A DNA stretch of 64,000 nt, from contig NZ_JAOQJP010000012.1 in assembly GCF_025567305.1 (NCBI RefSeq), forward strand, positions 36,299 to 100,298, in the 5' to 3' direction. The notes beneath the pieces were generated by a model. The model did no database searches, had not been told where the DNA came from, and saw only the letters and a program-made list of their open reading frames with translations. Positions 45,368 to 53,893 of the stretch are shown piece after piece. The position numbers and the translations under genes are program-made. The DNA comes from Lentihominibacter butyricus. Its GTDB lineage: Bacteria > Bacillota > Clostridia > Peptostreptococcales > Anaerovoracaceae. Numbering within the stretch: position 1 is the first letter of the stretch; every line of letters starts with the position of its first letter.

Positions 45368-45538
45368 CTATGGGTTTAATTATACTGTAAAGTCACACTA
45401 TTTCGCATATTTTTTCTTCAAAAACATCAAAAACAGGGTATTTCGTTTCATTTTTAAAACAAAATGCCCCATTTTTGGTTTTTTACCGTCTTTTTTGTTT
45501 CATTTTTAAAATACTGCAGTTCCATTTCTGAAACCATG

Positions 45539-45610
45539 CTATTCAAGGCCGTATTTCTTCATTCGTCGTGACAATGTTGATTTATTGACATTCAGCGCAC
45601 GTCCGACTTC
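45539..45610 (-). pseudogene. Severed 3' end of the sigma-54 activator gene (HTH half)
   Basis: Read on the minus strand from the GA at 45610, the sequence encodes EVGRALNVNKSTLSRRMKK, then YGLE and TAG at 45539-45541: the recognition half of a Fis-type HTH. It continues in frame from ...KYKRAS at 56613, 11 kb away on the other side of the mobile element. It is thus the lost C terminus of the activator at 56535-57932. Confidence 0.92.
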
Positions 45611-45632
45611 AGTCGGTCATTTTTTGCGGACA
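45609..45632. other. Left attachment junction of the element
   Basis: The GA core (TC at 45609-45610) lies within the recombinase stop codon; chromosomal HTH-coding DNA continues to the left, element inverted end to the right. Confidence 0.8.
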
Positions 45633-47465
45633 GTTCATACATGCTATCCTTTTCTGTTCTCTGCTCCTGCGTTTGCTCTCGTTTGATTTCTCCCTCCGTA
45701 TCTTCTTGGCACAAGCAGGACAATACCTTGATGCACCAGAGCCCGGGACATATTCAACGCCGCACACCGTACAATTTTTAGCGGGCATTGCTGCCCACCG
45801 TTTTGTAGGTATGATATGTAATTCATCGACAAAGCCGATGAATTTATAGTAAATCTTGATTTCCTGCTTCACTGTTCCGTCTGCCATCTTCTCACGCTCC
45901 GAAACAAGTATCTTGTCTATGAGTGCGTTTATAACTGTTGCATCCAGTTCTTTTAAGCCTTGATAATTTCGGATAAGGGCGAGGAAGTCACGGATTCCCC
46001 GTGATTTCTCGTAGCTTTCATTAAGAGTTTCCGTCACCTCTTTCAGCCTTGCTTCAATTTCAAGCTGCTCTTTCTGGTATTTCCCCGACATCATCTCAAA
46101 ATTCCGCTCGGTAATACGCTCCATGACCTTATCCTCGTAGAGAGAGGAAAACAGCCTGTCCAGTTCCGCAAGGCGTTTGTTCAGCTTCTTACGTTCTTTC
46201 TCTAATGCTTTCGCCCTGCTCTGGTCTGTTTCCGTGAGCCGCTTTTCTATGGCCCTGACCGCCTTTTCATCATTCACTGCCATATCCGCAAAACAGTTGA
46301 TGTCGGCAAGAACGGCATTGAATAAATCCCTTGCTTCTATATTGTGGGCACTACACTCGCTTCTTCCGTTTCTTGCATAATTATTACATGAATACTGTAC
46401 ACAGTCGATAATCTCTGGGCGTTTCCTCCTGTGTACGTTCATTGCCCGCAGAGCACATCCGCAGTCCACACACTTGATAACGCCTGCAAAAATATTTACA
46501 AATCCTCCCTTGTTCTGTGGAAGCCTACGACTTGTAATAAGCTGTTGGACAATATCAAATTCCTCCTGCGTGACTATTCCCTCATGGGTATTGGGTATCA
46601 CTTCCCATTCTTCGGGCAGCTTAGAGGGGCGTTTCTTGCTTTTCATATTGGCGGCAATCCGTTTGTAGCCTACAAGATTTCCCGCATATATCGGGCTTCT
46701 TAAAATGCTCCTCACGCTGTTCCCACTCCAAATATAGCGTTTGTCCTCGTTCCCCTCAAAATGACGTTCAAAGCCTGTTTCGCCACGCTCCGCCGCATAA
46801 GCGGCAGGGCGTAGGATATGCTGTTTATTAAGATGTCTGCAAATTTTGGCAACTCCATTCCCTTTTAATGCAAGGTCGAATATCTCTTTTACAACATGTG
46901 CCACTTTATCATCTATCAGCAGATGGTTGTGGTCGGCAGGGTCTTTGATATAGCCATAAGGGGCGGTAGTTCCCATGAATTTCCCCTGTTGAAACCTCGC
47001 CCGATATGCCGATTTTATCTTAACAGATATGTCAGCGGCATACATTTCGTTTAAAATGTTGCGGAAAGGCGTGATGTCCATAGCAGATTTATTCAAGGTA
47101 TCTACGCCGTCATTGACCGCTATATACCTCACGTTATGCTCTGGGAAGAAAACTTCCAGATATAACCCACAATCAAGATAGTTTCTCCCCAGACGGGATA
47201 AATCTTTCGTAATCACGCAGTTTATCAGACCGCTTTCAATGTCTTTTATCATATTCTGGAAACTTGGTCTTTGGAAATTTGTACCAGAATAACCATCGTC
47301 CACATACGTTTTTGCTATGTGCCATCCCTGCTTTTTCACATAATCCGTGAGGATGGATTTCTGTGTCGCAATGCTCGCACTCTCGTTATCCGTACCATCG
47401 TCTTTAGATAAGCGGCAATAAATGCCGACTAAATAGATTTTCTTTTCTTCTTTGATTCCTGCCAT
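45609..47465 (-). CDS. tnpX: Large serine recombinase (TnpX/TndX-like)
   Basis: A 618-residue site-specific recombinase. N-terminal resolvase domain with the nucleophile Ser20 in VGIYCRLSKDD and arginines in TKDLSRLGRNY, a recombinase domain (APYGYIKDPADHNH), a zinc ribbon (IKCVDCGCALRAM...), a coiled coil about residues 400-500, and an unusual extra C-terminal CxxC pair region (CTVCGVEYVPGSGASRYC). It excises and integrates the element at GA dinucleotides. The stop codon TGA contains the GA of the attachment core, as the end of the gene is the end of the element. Confidence 0.93.
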   Translation of the reverse strand: MAGIKEEKKIYLVGIYCRLSKDDGTDNESASIATQKSILTDYVKKQGWHIAKTYVDDGYSGTNFQRPSFQNMIKDIESGLINCVITKDLSRLGRNYLDCGLYLEVFFPEHNVRYIAVNDGVDTLNKSAMDITPFRNILNEMYAADISVKIKSAYRARFQQGKFMGTTAPYGYIKDPADHNHLLIDDKVAHVVKEIFDLALKGNGVAKICRHLNKQHILRPAAYAAERGETGFERHFEGNEDKRYIWSGNSVRSILRSPIYAGNLVGYKRIAANMKSKKRPSKLPEEWEVIPNTHEGIVTQEEFDIVQQLITSRRLPQNKGGFVNIFAGVIKCVDCGCALRAMNVHRRKRPEIIDCVQYSCNNYARNGRSECSAHNIEARDLFNAVLADINCFADMAVNDEKAVRAIEKRLTETDQSRAKALEKERKKLNKRLAELDRLFSSLYEDKVMERITERNFEMMSGKYQKEQLEIEARLKEVTETLNESYEKSRGIRDFLALIRNYQGLKELDATVINALIDKILVSEREKMADGTVKQEIKIYYKFIGFVDELHIIPTKRWAAMPAKNCTVCGVEYVPGSGASRYCPACAKKIRREKSNESKRRSREQKRIACMNCPQKMTD

Positions 47466-47519
47466 ACTGTAAAACCTCCGTATCTGTCCTATCTGTTTTC
47501 ATGCCCCATTGCGTACATT

Positions 47520-47783
47520 CTAAGCGGACAGCCCCTCATTGTCGAAGGTGTCGCCCTCGGCAATCTTCTTCCGAATATCCTCGGAGATAATCGGGACAAA
47601 CGCTTCTGTAACGGTCTGTGTGCCGACATATTCACGGCTGATTATCATCTGCACTGGTGCTTTTGGCACGATACGCTTTCTCTTTTTATCTGCTTTCTTA
47701 TCCTCGCCCATACTTAAATCTTCCTTTCCAGACAGGGCAGGGAAGAGTTTGGAAATGTCCCCGCCCTGCCAATCAGATACCAT
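47520..47783 (-). CDS. Small protein of unknown function in the element
   Basis: An 87-residue basic protein (KKADKKRKRIVPKAPVQMII, then SREYVGTQTVTEAFVPIISED). Its ATG overlaps the stop of the YdbC-like gene (TAATG), so the two are translationally coupled. Similar small frames are common beside relaxase modules of gut elements; the function is unknown. Confidence 0.7.
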   Translation of the reverse strand: MVSDWQGGDISKLFPALSGKEDLSMGEDKKADKKRKRIVPKAPVQMIISREYVGTQTVTEAFVPIISEDIRKKIAEGDTFDNEGLSA

Positions 47784-48013
47784 TAATCCTCGCTGTTTAA
47801 TTCTTTCTGTAATGCTTTAAGGAGTGCCGCCGCTTCATCAGCGTTCAGCGTGATTCCCTTGCCGCACTTTTCACGGTTCGGGGAAAAGCTGCGGATGTCA
47901 TACTTCGGCTCTTTCCCATTCCATGAAATGAGATTGATTTCCTTTGTGTAGCCACTGTCGCCCGTAGACAATACTGCGATTTCCTTTACGATTTCATACT
48001 GGATTTCTCTCAT
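47783..48013 (-). CDS. YdbC/PC4-like single-stranded DNA-binding protein
   Basis: A 76-residue protein: MREIQYEIVKEIAVLSTGDSG, KEINLISWNGKEPKYDIRSF and GKGITLNADEAAALLKAL (three separate blocks) match the YdbC family with the PC4 fold, which binds single-stranded DNA as a dimer. It is probably involved in replication or transfer of the element. It lies between ParB and the 87-residue protein. Confidence 0.85.
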   Translation of the reverse strand: MREIQYEIVKEIAVLSTGDSGYTKEINLISWNGKEPKYDIRSFSPNREKCGKGITLNADEAAALLKALQKELNSED

Positions 48014-48058
48014 TCTCCATACCTCAACTCTCTGTATTTACTTCCCGAAAAAAGAAGA

Positions 48059-48913
48059 TTAGCGGCTGTCACGGTTGCGTTTCCTCTGCAACTCACGCTC
48101 CAAAAGTTTGATGATGGTTTCCTCCATCTGCTTCGGCGTTGTGTTCTTCGGAAAGTATTTTTTCAGCTTGCTTGTGTTGATTTTCAAGGTTTCTTTCTGG
48201 TTGCCCTTTTCCTCCGTCATAATCGCAAATATCGTATCCATGTCAAGCCGCCCGCTCTGGCTTAACTGTTTCATCCGCTGTGCCTGTGAGAGTGAGGGCG
48301 TTGCTTCTTCGCTCTCCATCGTGGCAAAGAGGTTTTCCTGCTCGTCTTTCTTCAAGAAGGACAGTTCCACCGCAGGCGTGAGGGCGATTTTCCCCTCGTC
48401 CACCATCTGCAAAATCGGCGGTATCAGTTCCGTCAGGCGGATAAAACGCTGCACGGTCATCCTGCCCACGCCGAAGCCCTGTGCCACCTTGTCGTCCGTC
48501 CGCAACTTCGTCACAACTTGTGACGAGGTTAAGTCTGTGCGGAAACCCTGCCGCTTCATGGCTTCGGATTTCATCTTGTAAGCAAACGCCCGCTCCGATG
48601 GCAGGATATTCTCACGCTGCAAATTGCTGTCTACAAGGGTGATGATGGCTCGGTCACGGTCTAAGGGCAGGACAAACGCAGGCACGGTATTTATCCCTGC
48701 AAGTTCAGAAGCACGGACACGCCGCTGTCCTGCAATCACTTCATAACCGTCCCCGTCCTCTTTCGGGCGTGTGATTATCGGCGTGACAATGCCAAATTCC
48801 TTGATGCTTTCCGCTAACTCTGACAGTGTTTCATCTTCTGCCACATGAAACGGATTGTCGGGGAACGGGTACAAGTCTTTGGTCTTTAACACCTTAAAAT
48901 CCTGTTTCTTCAT
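48059..48913 (-). CDS. ParB/Spo0J-family protein
   Basis: A 284-residue ParB-like protein: N-terminal ParB domain (KDLYPFPDNPFHVAED, GYEVIAGQRRVRASELAG with the CTP-binding-type GxRR motif) and a helix-turn-helix (KVAQGFGVGRMTVQRFIRL). It may aid maintenance of the circular form or regulate the element. No ParA partner is present. It follows the relaxase gene by eight bases. Confidence 0.9.
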   Translation of the reverse strand: MKKQDFKVLKTKDLYPFPDNPFHVAEDETLSELAESIKEFGIVTPIITRPKEDGDGYEVIAGQRRVRASELAGINTVPAFVLPLDRDRAIITLVDSNLQRENILPSERAFAYKMKSEAMKRQGFRTDLTSSQVVTKLRTDDKVAQGFGVGRMTVQRFIRLTELIPPILQMVDEGKIALTPAVELSFLKKDEQENLFATMESEEATPSLSQAQRMKQLSQSGRLDMDTIFAIMTEEKGNQKETLKINTSKLKKYFPKNTTPKQMEETIIKLLERELQRKRNRDSR

Positions 48914-48921
48914 TCACATAT

Positions 48922-49887
48922 CTACCTTTCTTTCGCTCTGCTTCTATGATTTTTCTGCAATTCTTCCAACACTTCGGGCGGTATTTTTGACAGCAGCCGC
49001 CCCATCTGCTCGTTGGTTCTCTGCAATTCAAATATCTTCTGATTCGCTTTCTGCACCTTTAGTTCCTGCTCGTACTTTTCATCACGCATACGCCCCGCAT
49101 AGTCTGATTCCTGCCCAATTCTCTCTTTCAAACTGTCGATATACGCCTGCTGTTTCCCGATTTCCTTAGAGAATTTCTCCACGTCTGGCAGCCATGCAGA
49201 GAGTAAATCTAACGCTTTATCCCTTTTCTTCCCTGCGTTAAAGGCGTTGATGTCGGATAGGGCAGACACGATTTCTTCATACTGTTTATCAAGCCTGCCG
49301 CCTAATTTATAGAGCCATGTGGGGACGTGTTTCCGCTTGGTTTCCATTGAGGACTGCCCCCGTTCAAGCTGATTCCACCGTGAGGACATCCGCTCATGGT
49401 AGGCGGTCTGCCACTCGGATAATGATTTCTGGTTGCCTAAGATAGCTTTCGCTGACAGCTTATTGTCTGGCGTAATCGGCACAAAGCAGAGGTGCATATG
49501 GGGCGTTCTCTCGTCCATATGGACGACAGCGGAGAGGATATTCTGCTTTCCAACACGCTCCGAAATGAAGTCAAGAGCCGTCTGGAAATACGCTTTTTGT
49601 TCTTCGGGCGGTAACTGGTTCATAAATTCTGGTGAAGCTGTGATGAGCGTTTCCACCATCATCACGCTGTCTTTCCTTGTCCTGCACCCCGCTTCGGCTA
49701 CCATGCGGTTAATCTCTTTCTTGTAGGTGTACTTTGGTGGTGCTATGAGATGGTAATTGTTTTTAGAGCGTTCCATATCTATATCTGGGTTGCTTTTGTA
49801 GGCTTCTTTCTTCCGCTCGTTGTGGCGTTCACAAGCCGCAACGCCGCCCGCTTTTCGTTTCTGGAAACGCAGGATTGCATAAGGCAT
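48922..49887 (-). CDS. MobV-family relaxase
   Basis: A 321-residue mobilization relaxase. MobV motifs: motif I region ACERHNERKKEAYKSNPDID, and the metal-binding HxDExxPHMH in VVHMDERTPHMHLCFVP. The C-terminal half is coiled coil. It nicks at oriT and pilots the strand during conjugation by a helper element. ATG 49887 has AGGAGG nine bases upstream; the open frame extends to 50073 only because of upstream repeats. Confidence 0.92.
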   Translation of the reverse strand: MPYAILRFQKRKAGGVAACERHNERKKEAYKSNPDIDMERSKNNYHLIAPPKYTYKKEINRMVAEAGCRTRKDSVMMVETLITASPEFMNQLPPEEQKAYFQTALDFISERVGKQNILSAVVHMDERTPHMHLCFVPITPDNKLSAKAILGNQKSLSEWQTAYHERMSSRWNQLERGQSSMETKRKHVPTWLYKLGGRLDKQYEEIVSALSDINAFNAGKKRDKALDLLSAWLPDVEKFSKEIGKQQAYIDSLKERIGQESDYAGRMRDEKYEQELKVQKANQKIFELQRTNEQMGRLLSKIPPEVLEELQKNHRSRAKER

Positions 49888-50410
49888 AGGCGGATTCCTC
49901 CTTTCTTTCGGCGGGTGACCGTCCTTTGGGGTGACAGCGGTGACGGTGGTGACAGCAGTTTTGGGATACCCCTGCCGACTGCCGCAACTGTCACCCTCAC
50001 CCCCTGCATGACGGTCATGTCGATGATGACGGTGTTTTTGGGATACCCCCCTCGCAAGAGCCGTCACCGTCATGCCGCCATTCTTTTATCCGAAGCCGTA
50101 AGGCGTAGGATAGCAGGGCACAGCCCTGCCTTAAGGGAGTCCAGAGGGAACGTCTGGCACACGACTTTGCAGGGCAAAGTGTAGTGTGTTACACCCTGTA
50201 AACGCAGTCGGAAAAATCGGAATGATTTTTCTGACCGCAGGGGTGGTTTTACACGACCGAAAAGGGCGAGTAAATCTCACGCCTGCATTTTGCGTTTACG
50301 GGGTGTTCTCCCGTAGGGATGACAGCGGCAGGGTATCCTAAAATCACTGTCACCACCGTCACTGCTGTCACCCGCAGGGCAGAGCCGCCAGCTTTACATG
50401 GCTTTAAGCG
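49888..50410. other. Non-coding region with 45-bp repeats, candidate origin of transfer or replication
   Basis: GC-rich 520 bases between the relaxase and ATPase genes. A 45-bp unit (GGGTATCC...CTGTCACCACC...GCTGTCACCCGC) occurs at 50331-50375, reaches from 50429 to 50473 over the ATPase stop, and in inverted orientation at 49928-49972, with a partial copy near 50030-50050. Position beside the relaxase suggests oriT; repeats beside a RepA-like ATPase suggest iterons. Confidence 0.6.
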
Positions 50411-50473
50411 TCAATGACAGTAACAGGGGGGTATCCTAATATCGCTGTCACCACCATCACCGCTGTCACCCGC
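50331..50473. repeat. Direct 45-bp repeats of the element
   Basis: Copies at 50331-50375 and 50429-50473 differ at about five positions; the inverted copy is at 49928-49972. The rightmost copy encodes the C-terminal GDSGDGGDSDIRIPP of the ATPase. Confidence 0.75.
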
Positions 50474-51436
50474 CCTCCTTGCAAGGGCAATCCGCCTGCC
50501 GTCTTTCCTGCGGCTGTACTGGTAGCAGATACGGTTCTCGCTTAAAAATGTGGTGCGGTATTCATTCAGCCATTTCGTAATCACCGTGGGTATGGTTTCC
50601 GTTTCCCCCATAGCGGCTAACAGTTCCGTTGCCGTGCCTATCCATTCTTCCTTATCCCTCATAAAATCCACCAACCGAAAAAGGACATCTGGTATCGTTT
50701 CTTTCGCAAGCTGCTCCTGCGTTTTCCGCTCCACAAGCTCCCAACGGCAATCACGGAAACGCAGCGTGTATTCCTGATAAGGCGTGTCCCTGCCCGTCAC
50801 ATACAGCTTGGCGGTGTCAGACGCACGTTTCTCCTTTTCCAGAACAAAGGTAGCGTCCGCACTCCCCGTTAATCCTGTCGTCCCAGACACCTTGTTGAAC
50901 ACGTCGCTGTCATTCTGCTTTCGGATGTGGTGTACGACAATGACCGCCAGAGAGTGCCTGTCGGCAAAGTCTTTGATGAGGGAGATGTCCCCATAGTCGC
51001 TTGCATAGGCATTGTCTTTTGAAGCTGTACGGACTTTCTGCAAGGTATCAATGACAATGAGCCTGCTGTCTGGGTAATCTTTCAGATAATCTTCAAGCTG
51101 CACGATAAGACCGTCTGACAGCTTGCAGCTTGCCACGGCAAAGTGGAGCCGCCCGCTTGCTTCGTCCGTCAAACGAAATAACCTGTCCTGTATGCGGCAG
51201 AACGTGTCCTCAAGGCAGAGGTAAAGCACATCGCCCTCCATTGTCGGCATATCCCATAAAGGGATTCCCTGCGACACGCATAAGCATAGCTTCAGCATGA
51301 GCCAGCTTTTGCCTATCTTCTGTGAGCCGCAGAACAGCGATAAGCCTGTCGGGATAAGGCTGTCCACCACAAAGGATGGTTTCTCAAGCGGTTCATAAAG
51401 GAGCGTTTCGGCGTTGACTGTCTGTAACTTCTGCAT
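50411..51436 (-). CDS. RepA-like AAA+ ATPase/helicase of the element
   Basis: A 341-residue RecA-fold ATPase: Walker A LFCGSQKIGKSWLMLK, Walker B RLIVIDTLQKV, and VVHHIRKQNDSD after it, as in plasmid RepA helicases and related AAA_25 proteins. It may unwind an origin on the excised circle. AAGGAGG precedes the ATG. The C terminus is encoded by a repeat unit. Confidence 0.85.
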   Translation of the reverse strand: MQKLQTVNAETLLYEPLEKPSFVVDSLIPTGLSLFCGSQKIGKSWLMLKLCLCVSQGIPLWDMPTMEGDVLYLCLEDTFCRIQDRLFRLTDEASGRLHFAVASCKLSDGLIVQLEDYLKDYPDSRLIVIDTLQKVRTASKDNAYASDYGDISLIKDFADRHSLAVIVVHHIRKQNDSDVFNKVSGTTGLTGSADATFVLEKEKRASDTAKLYVTGRDTPYQEYTLRFRDCRWELVERKTQEQLAKETIPDVLFRLVDFMRDKEEWIGTATELLAAMGETETIPTVITKWLNEYRTTFLSENRICYQYSRRKDGRRIALARRAGDSGDGGDSDIRIPPCYCH

Positions 51437-52065
51437 GGCTTTCCTCCTTTCGGGCGGTGTCTTTGTTTTCGTTGCACATAGGCGTTGACCTCCTTAAAAA
51501 TAGATTTACTCCCACGGAAAAAAGTGAGAGTATGTAATGCCGCCAATCCCACACAAATAAAAAACAGATTTCTTTTTCGGGCGGTGTCGGTCACGGTTGG
51601 AGATATTTCTTCAATTTCCGCCTTTACTTTCTCCTTTGCAATCGCAACAGATTTCTGTATTGCCGAAGCGGTGCAATGCTCCATAGCGGCGATTTGGTAA
51701 AAATTGAACTCATACTCGTAGTAGAGCAGGAAACGCCGCCTTTGTATCTCTGGAAGGCTCCCAACCGCCTTATAGAGCGTTTCATTCCGTTCTTCCTCAA
51801 CCATGCGTTCATCAAGGCTCTTAGGCACACGCAACGCCCGTCTGTAAAGGGTTTCGTCCCATACCTCGTTAAACTCCCTGTGCCGCTCGTCCCATTAGAA
51901 AAGATTCCTGTTCCTGCGCTCCATCTGCCGAAACTCCATAAAGAACTGTTCCGACACTTCCAACTCGTGGGATTTGCCCTGCCCGTCCTTAAAGCTGATA
52001 AAATACCTTGTGCCGCTTTCCGTGGATTCCTCCCGAAGCGTGTATGCCTTAACCCTGTATGCCAT
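51313..52065 (-). pseudogene. Sigma-70-like regulator gene with internal stop codon
   Basis: ATG 52065 (AGGAGG upstream) opens MAYRVKAYTLREESTESG, reading to ...MERRNRNLF and a TAA at 51895-51897. The same frame then continues WDERHREFNEVWDETLYRRA and LPEIQRRRFLLYYEYEFNFY, IAAMEHCTASAIQKSVAIAK, the body and HTH of the sigma-like proteins common in such elements. A single nonsense codon therefore splits one gene. The C-terminal extension overlapping the ATPase gene also looks unnatural, so a second lesion near the original stop is possible. Confidence 0.7.
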
Positions 52066-52148
52066 CCTGTTGTCCTCCTGCAAAAAATGAGTGAGGGGAT
52101 TTCCATCCCTCACCCAGTAGCCCGCAGGATGGCAGGCTGTTTTAGAAG

Positions 52149-52574
52149 CTATAAAATTTTCCGCAGCTTCTTCCGCAGATGGTCTAACCTCGCATAGATG
52201 GCACCAGTCGTCAAATGCACAAGCGGGGCAATCTCCTTTGTGGAATACCCCTGCATTTTCAGCAGGACGATTTTCAAGGTACGCCCGTCCACCGTGACTA
52301 ATACTTGATAGAGATTTTCGCTCTCAATCTCTTCCAGTAACTCCGCAACCGTACCCACTTCCGCCTGCCGCTCCCTGCCTGCCATGTCCTCAAGATATTC
52401 CGCAACGTCATTCGTCCATCGGTAAAACCGCCTGTTGGAATTGAAGTCTGCCCTGTCCGCCATGCGTATCTGCTCAATGGTCGCTTCATCAACGCCGCAC
52501 TCACGCAGCAGCTTTTCCTCCGCTTCTTTCCAGATACGCCATTTCCTGTCCTCCCGTCCGTGGTTGTATGCCAT
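52149..52574 (-). CDS. Sigma-70-like HTH protein of the element
   Basis: A 141-residue protein. The N-terminal part (GREDRKWRIWKEAEEKLLRECG) is of unknown fold. The C terminus carries a sigma region 4-type HTH: LKMQGYSTKEIAPLVHLTTG followed by AIYARLDHLRKKLRK. It may direct transcription of element genes. ATG 52574 with GGAGG eight bases upstream is preferred to a TTG at 52589. Confidence 0.75.
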   Translation of the reverse strand: MAYNHGREDRKWRIWKEAEEKLLRECGVDEATIEQIRMADRADFNSNRRFYRWTNDVAEYLEDMAGRERQAEVGTVAELLEEIESENLYQVLVTVDGRTLKIVLLKMQGYSTKEIAPLVHLTTGAIYARLDHLRKKLRKIL

Positions 52575-52668
52575 TCTTACTTCCTCCAATCAGAATTGAT
52601 TGAGAGGGCAGAGAAAAGCCCCCTCATCTTCCCAAAGGAAAAAACAAGGGGGCTGAACGCCTTAAATT

Positions 52669-53181
52669 TTAATTTTCTATTATCTTTCTTAGTTTTATTA
52701 GGATTCTGGCTTTGCGTTTGTTTACAACGCTCTGGGTTATGCCCAACCTCGCCCCGACTTCACGCTCGGAAAGTCCGTCAAAAAAGATTGCCTGTATCAG
52801 CTCCTGTTCACTATCCGACAGCAAAGGCAGGGCGGCTTTCAGCCTGTCCACCATGACCGCATTGACAACGGTTTCTGCAATGTCCACCGCTTCATCAGTG
52901 ATAAAGTCCAGAGGATTCCCCTCGCTGTCCGTAAATCCGTCGAGAGATAGCAGTCTATTCTTTGTATCTAATTTTTGCAGATAACGCCACCGTTCCTTGT
53001 CACGGTAGAAGTCTGTGTATTGCTCCCTCACGACTTCAAGCAGACAGCCTTGAATGGGGATAAACAGCTTGTCCATATAGGTCTGGTCGGATTCCCTGCA
53101 ACGGCAGAACTCCGTGTAGGATAATTCCACATAGCCGCCACTTTCTCTGATATATACCTTTCTTGGTGCATATTTCACCAT
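52669..53181 (-). CDS. Sigma-70 family-like regulator of the element
   Basis: A 170-residue protein with a C-terminal region 4 HTH (IFFDGLSEREVGARLGITQS, then VVNKRKARILIKLRK) and an acidic middle (FTDSEGNPLDFITDEAVD). Such sigma-like proteins are frequent in clostridial mobilizable and conjugative elements. ATG 53181 has GGGAGG five bases upstream. It lies downstream of the tet(O) transcription unit behind three terminators. Confidence 0.8.
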   Translation of the reverse strand: MVKYAPRKVYIRESGGYVELSYTEFCRCRESDQTYMDKLFIPIQGCLLEVVREQYTDFYRDKERWRYLQKLDTKNRLLSLDGFTDSEGNPLDFITDEAVDIAETVVNAVMVDRLKAALPLLSDSEQELIQAIFFDGLSEREVGARLGITQSVVNKRKARILIKLRKIIEN

Positions 53182-53297
53182 AAATACCTCCCATCTGAAT
53201 TTTTGAAATGTAAAAAATCCAGATGGAGAGGCGGAGAACGACACCGCATATCAGAAACAGCCCTACGGCACTTTCCAACAAAAATCGACAAAAGAAA

Positions 53298-53327
53298 AAC
53301 CGCAAAGGCTCTGTGACCTTTACGGTT
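53298..53327 (-). terminator. Terminator-like hairpin
   Basis: AACCG-CAAAGG and CCTTT-ACGGTT arms, T-rich on the minus-strand 3' side. Confidence 0.7.
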
Positions 53328-53508
53328 ATAGGAAATAGTAATTCTATTGTATGGAGATTGTACTTCTACTTTCAAGGTGAGAAGTACCGTTGCACTGGCA
53401 GAAATTTTTTTAACTGGTTTCCTGCCGTTCTCTGATATGCTATGTATTGATAAATTTTGCTTCGTATGAGCAGATAGATAACTGCCCGAAAAAAGGACAT
53501 AAAAAAAT

Positions 53509-53538
53509 CCCTCCAAATTTAAAAACAAATTCAGAGGG
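53509..53538 (-). terminator. Terminator-like hairpin
   Basis: CCCTC/GAGGG with AAATT/AATTT inner pairing, then ATTTTTTT on the minus strand. Confidence 0.65.
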
Positions 53539-53620
53539 TAATTTAGGGTATAACAAAATAACCCACCCGAATATCGTTTTTTTTATTTGGTGAGTTTGTT
53601 CTTTCAAATACGAAACAAAA

Positions 53621-53663
53621 AGAGCCGATGATTCGTGAATTGTTCCACAATTTCATCGGCTCT
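53621..53663 (-). terminator. Terminator of the tet(O)-KTR unit
   Basis: AGAGCCGATGA (53621-53631) and TCATCGGCTCT (53653-53663), then TTTTTG on the minus strand, immediately after the KTR stop codon. Confidence 0.9.
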
Positions 53664-53668
53664 GCGTC

Positions 53669-53842
53669 TTAAGCGTCTGGCTCTTTGATGACAGTTATCT
53701 TCAAGTTGTCAACTTTAATCAATCTTTCTTGTCTGCATTTTGGACAATAAAGGGGATAATTCTCCAAAACAGTGTCCTTCCTAATTTTATTACGGGTTTT
53801 GCTCCCACAAACAGGACACAATATCCATTCGCATTTCATCAT
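53669..53842 (-). CDS. Cysteine-rich KTR-domain protein
   Basis: A 57-residue zinc-ribbon protein: MMKCEWILCPVCGSKTRNKI with the CPxCGxKTR signature, then LYCPKCRQERLIKV. Four cysteines in two CxxC pairs should bind zinc. Small KTR proteins commonly follow ribosomal-protection tetracycline genes in mobile elements; their role is unknown. It starts 52 bases after tet(O) and ends at a terminator. Confidence 0.9.
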   Translation of the reverse strand: MMKCEWILCPVCGSKTRNKIRKDTVLENYPLYCPKCRQERLIKVDNLKITVIKEPDA

Positions 53843-53893
53843 AATTAGTCTCTAATCCTTTCAAATCTCATTTTATATGACTTTTGCAAGCTG

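Larger units (their letters stand above)
53182..53668. other. Intergenic stretch with three minus-strand terminators
   Basis: Separates the tet(O)-KTR unit from the sigma-like genes. Besides the terminators at 53298, 53509 and 53621 no gene was seen. Confidence 0.6.
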
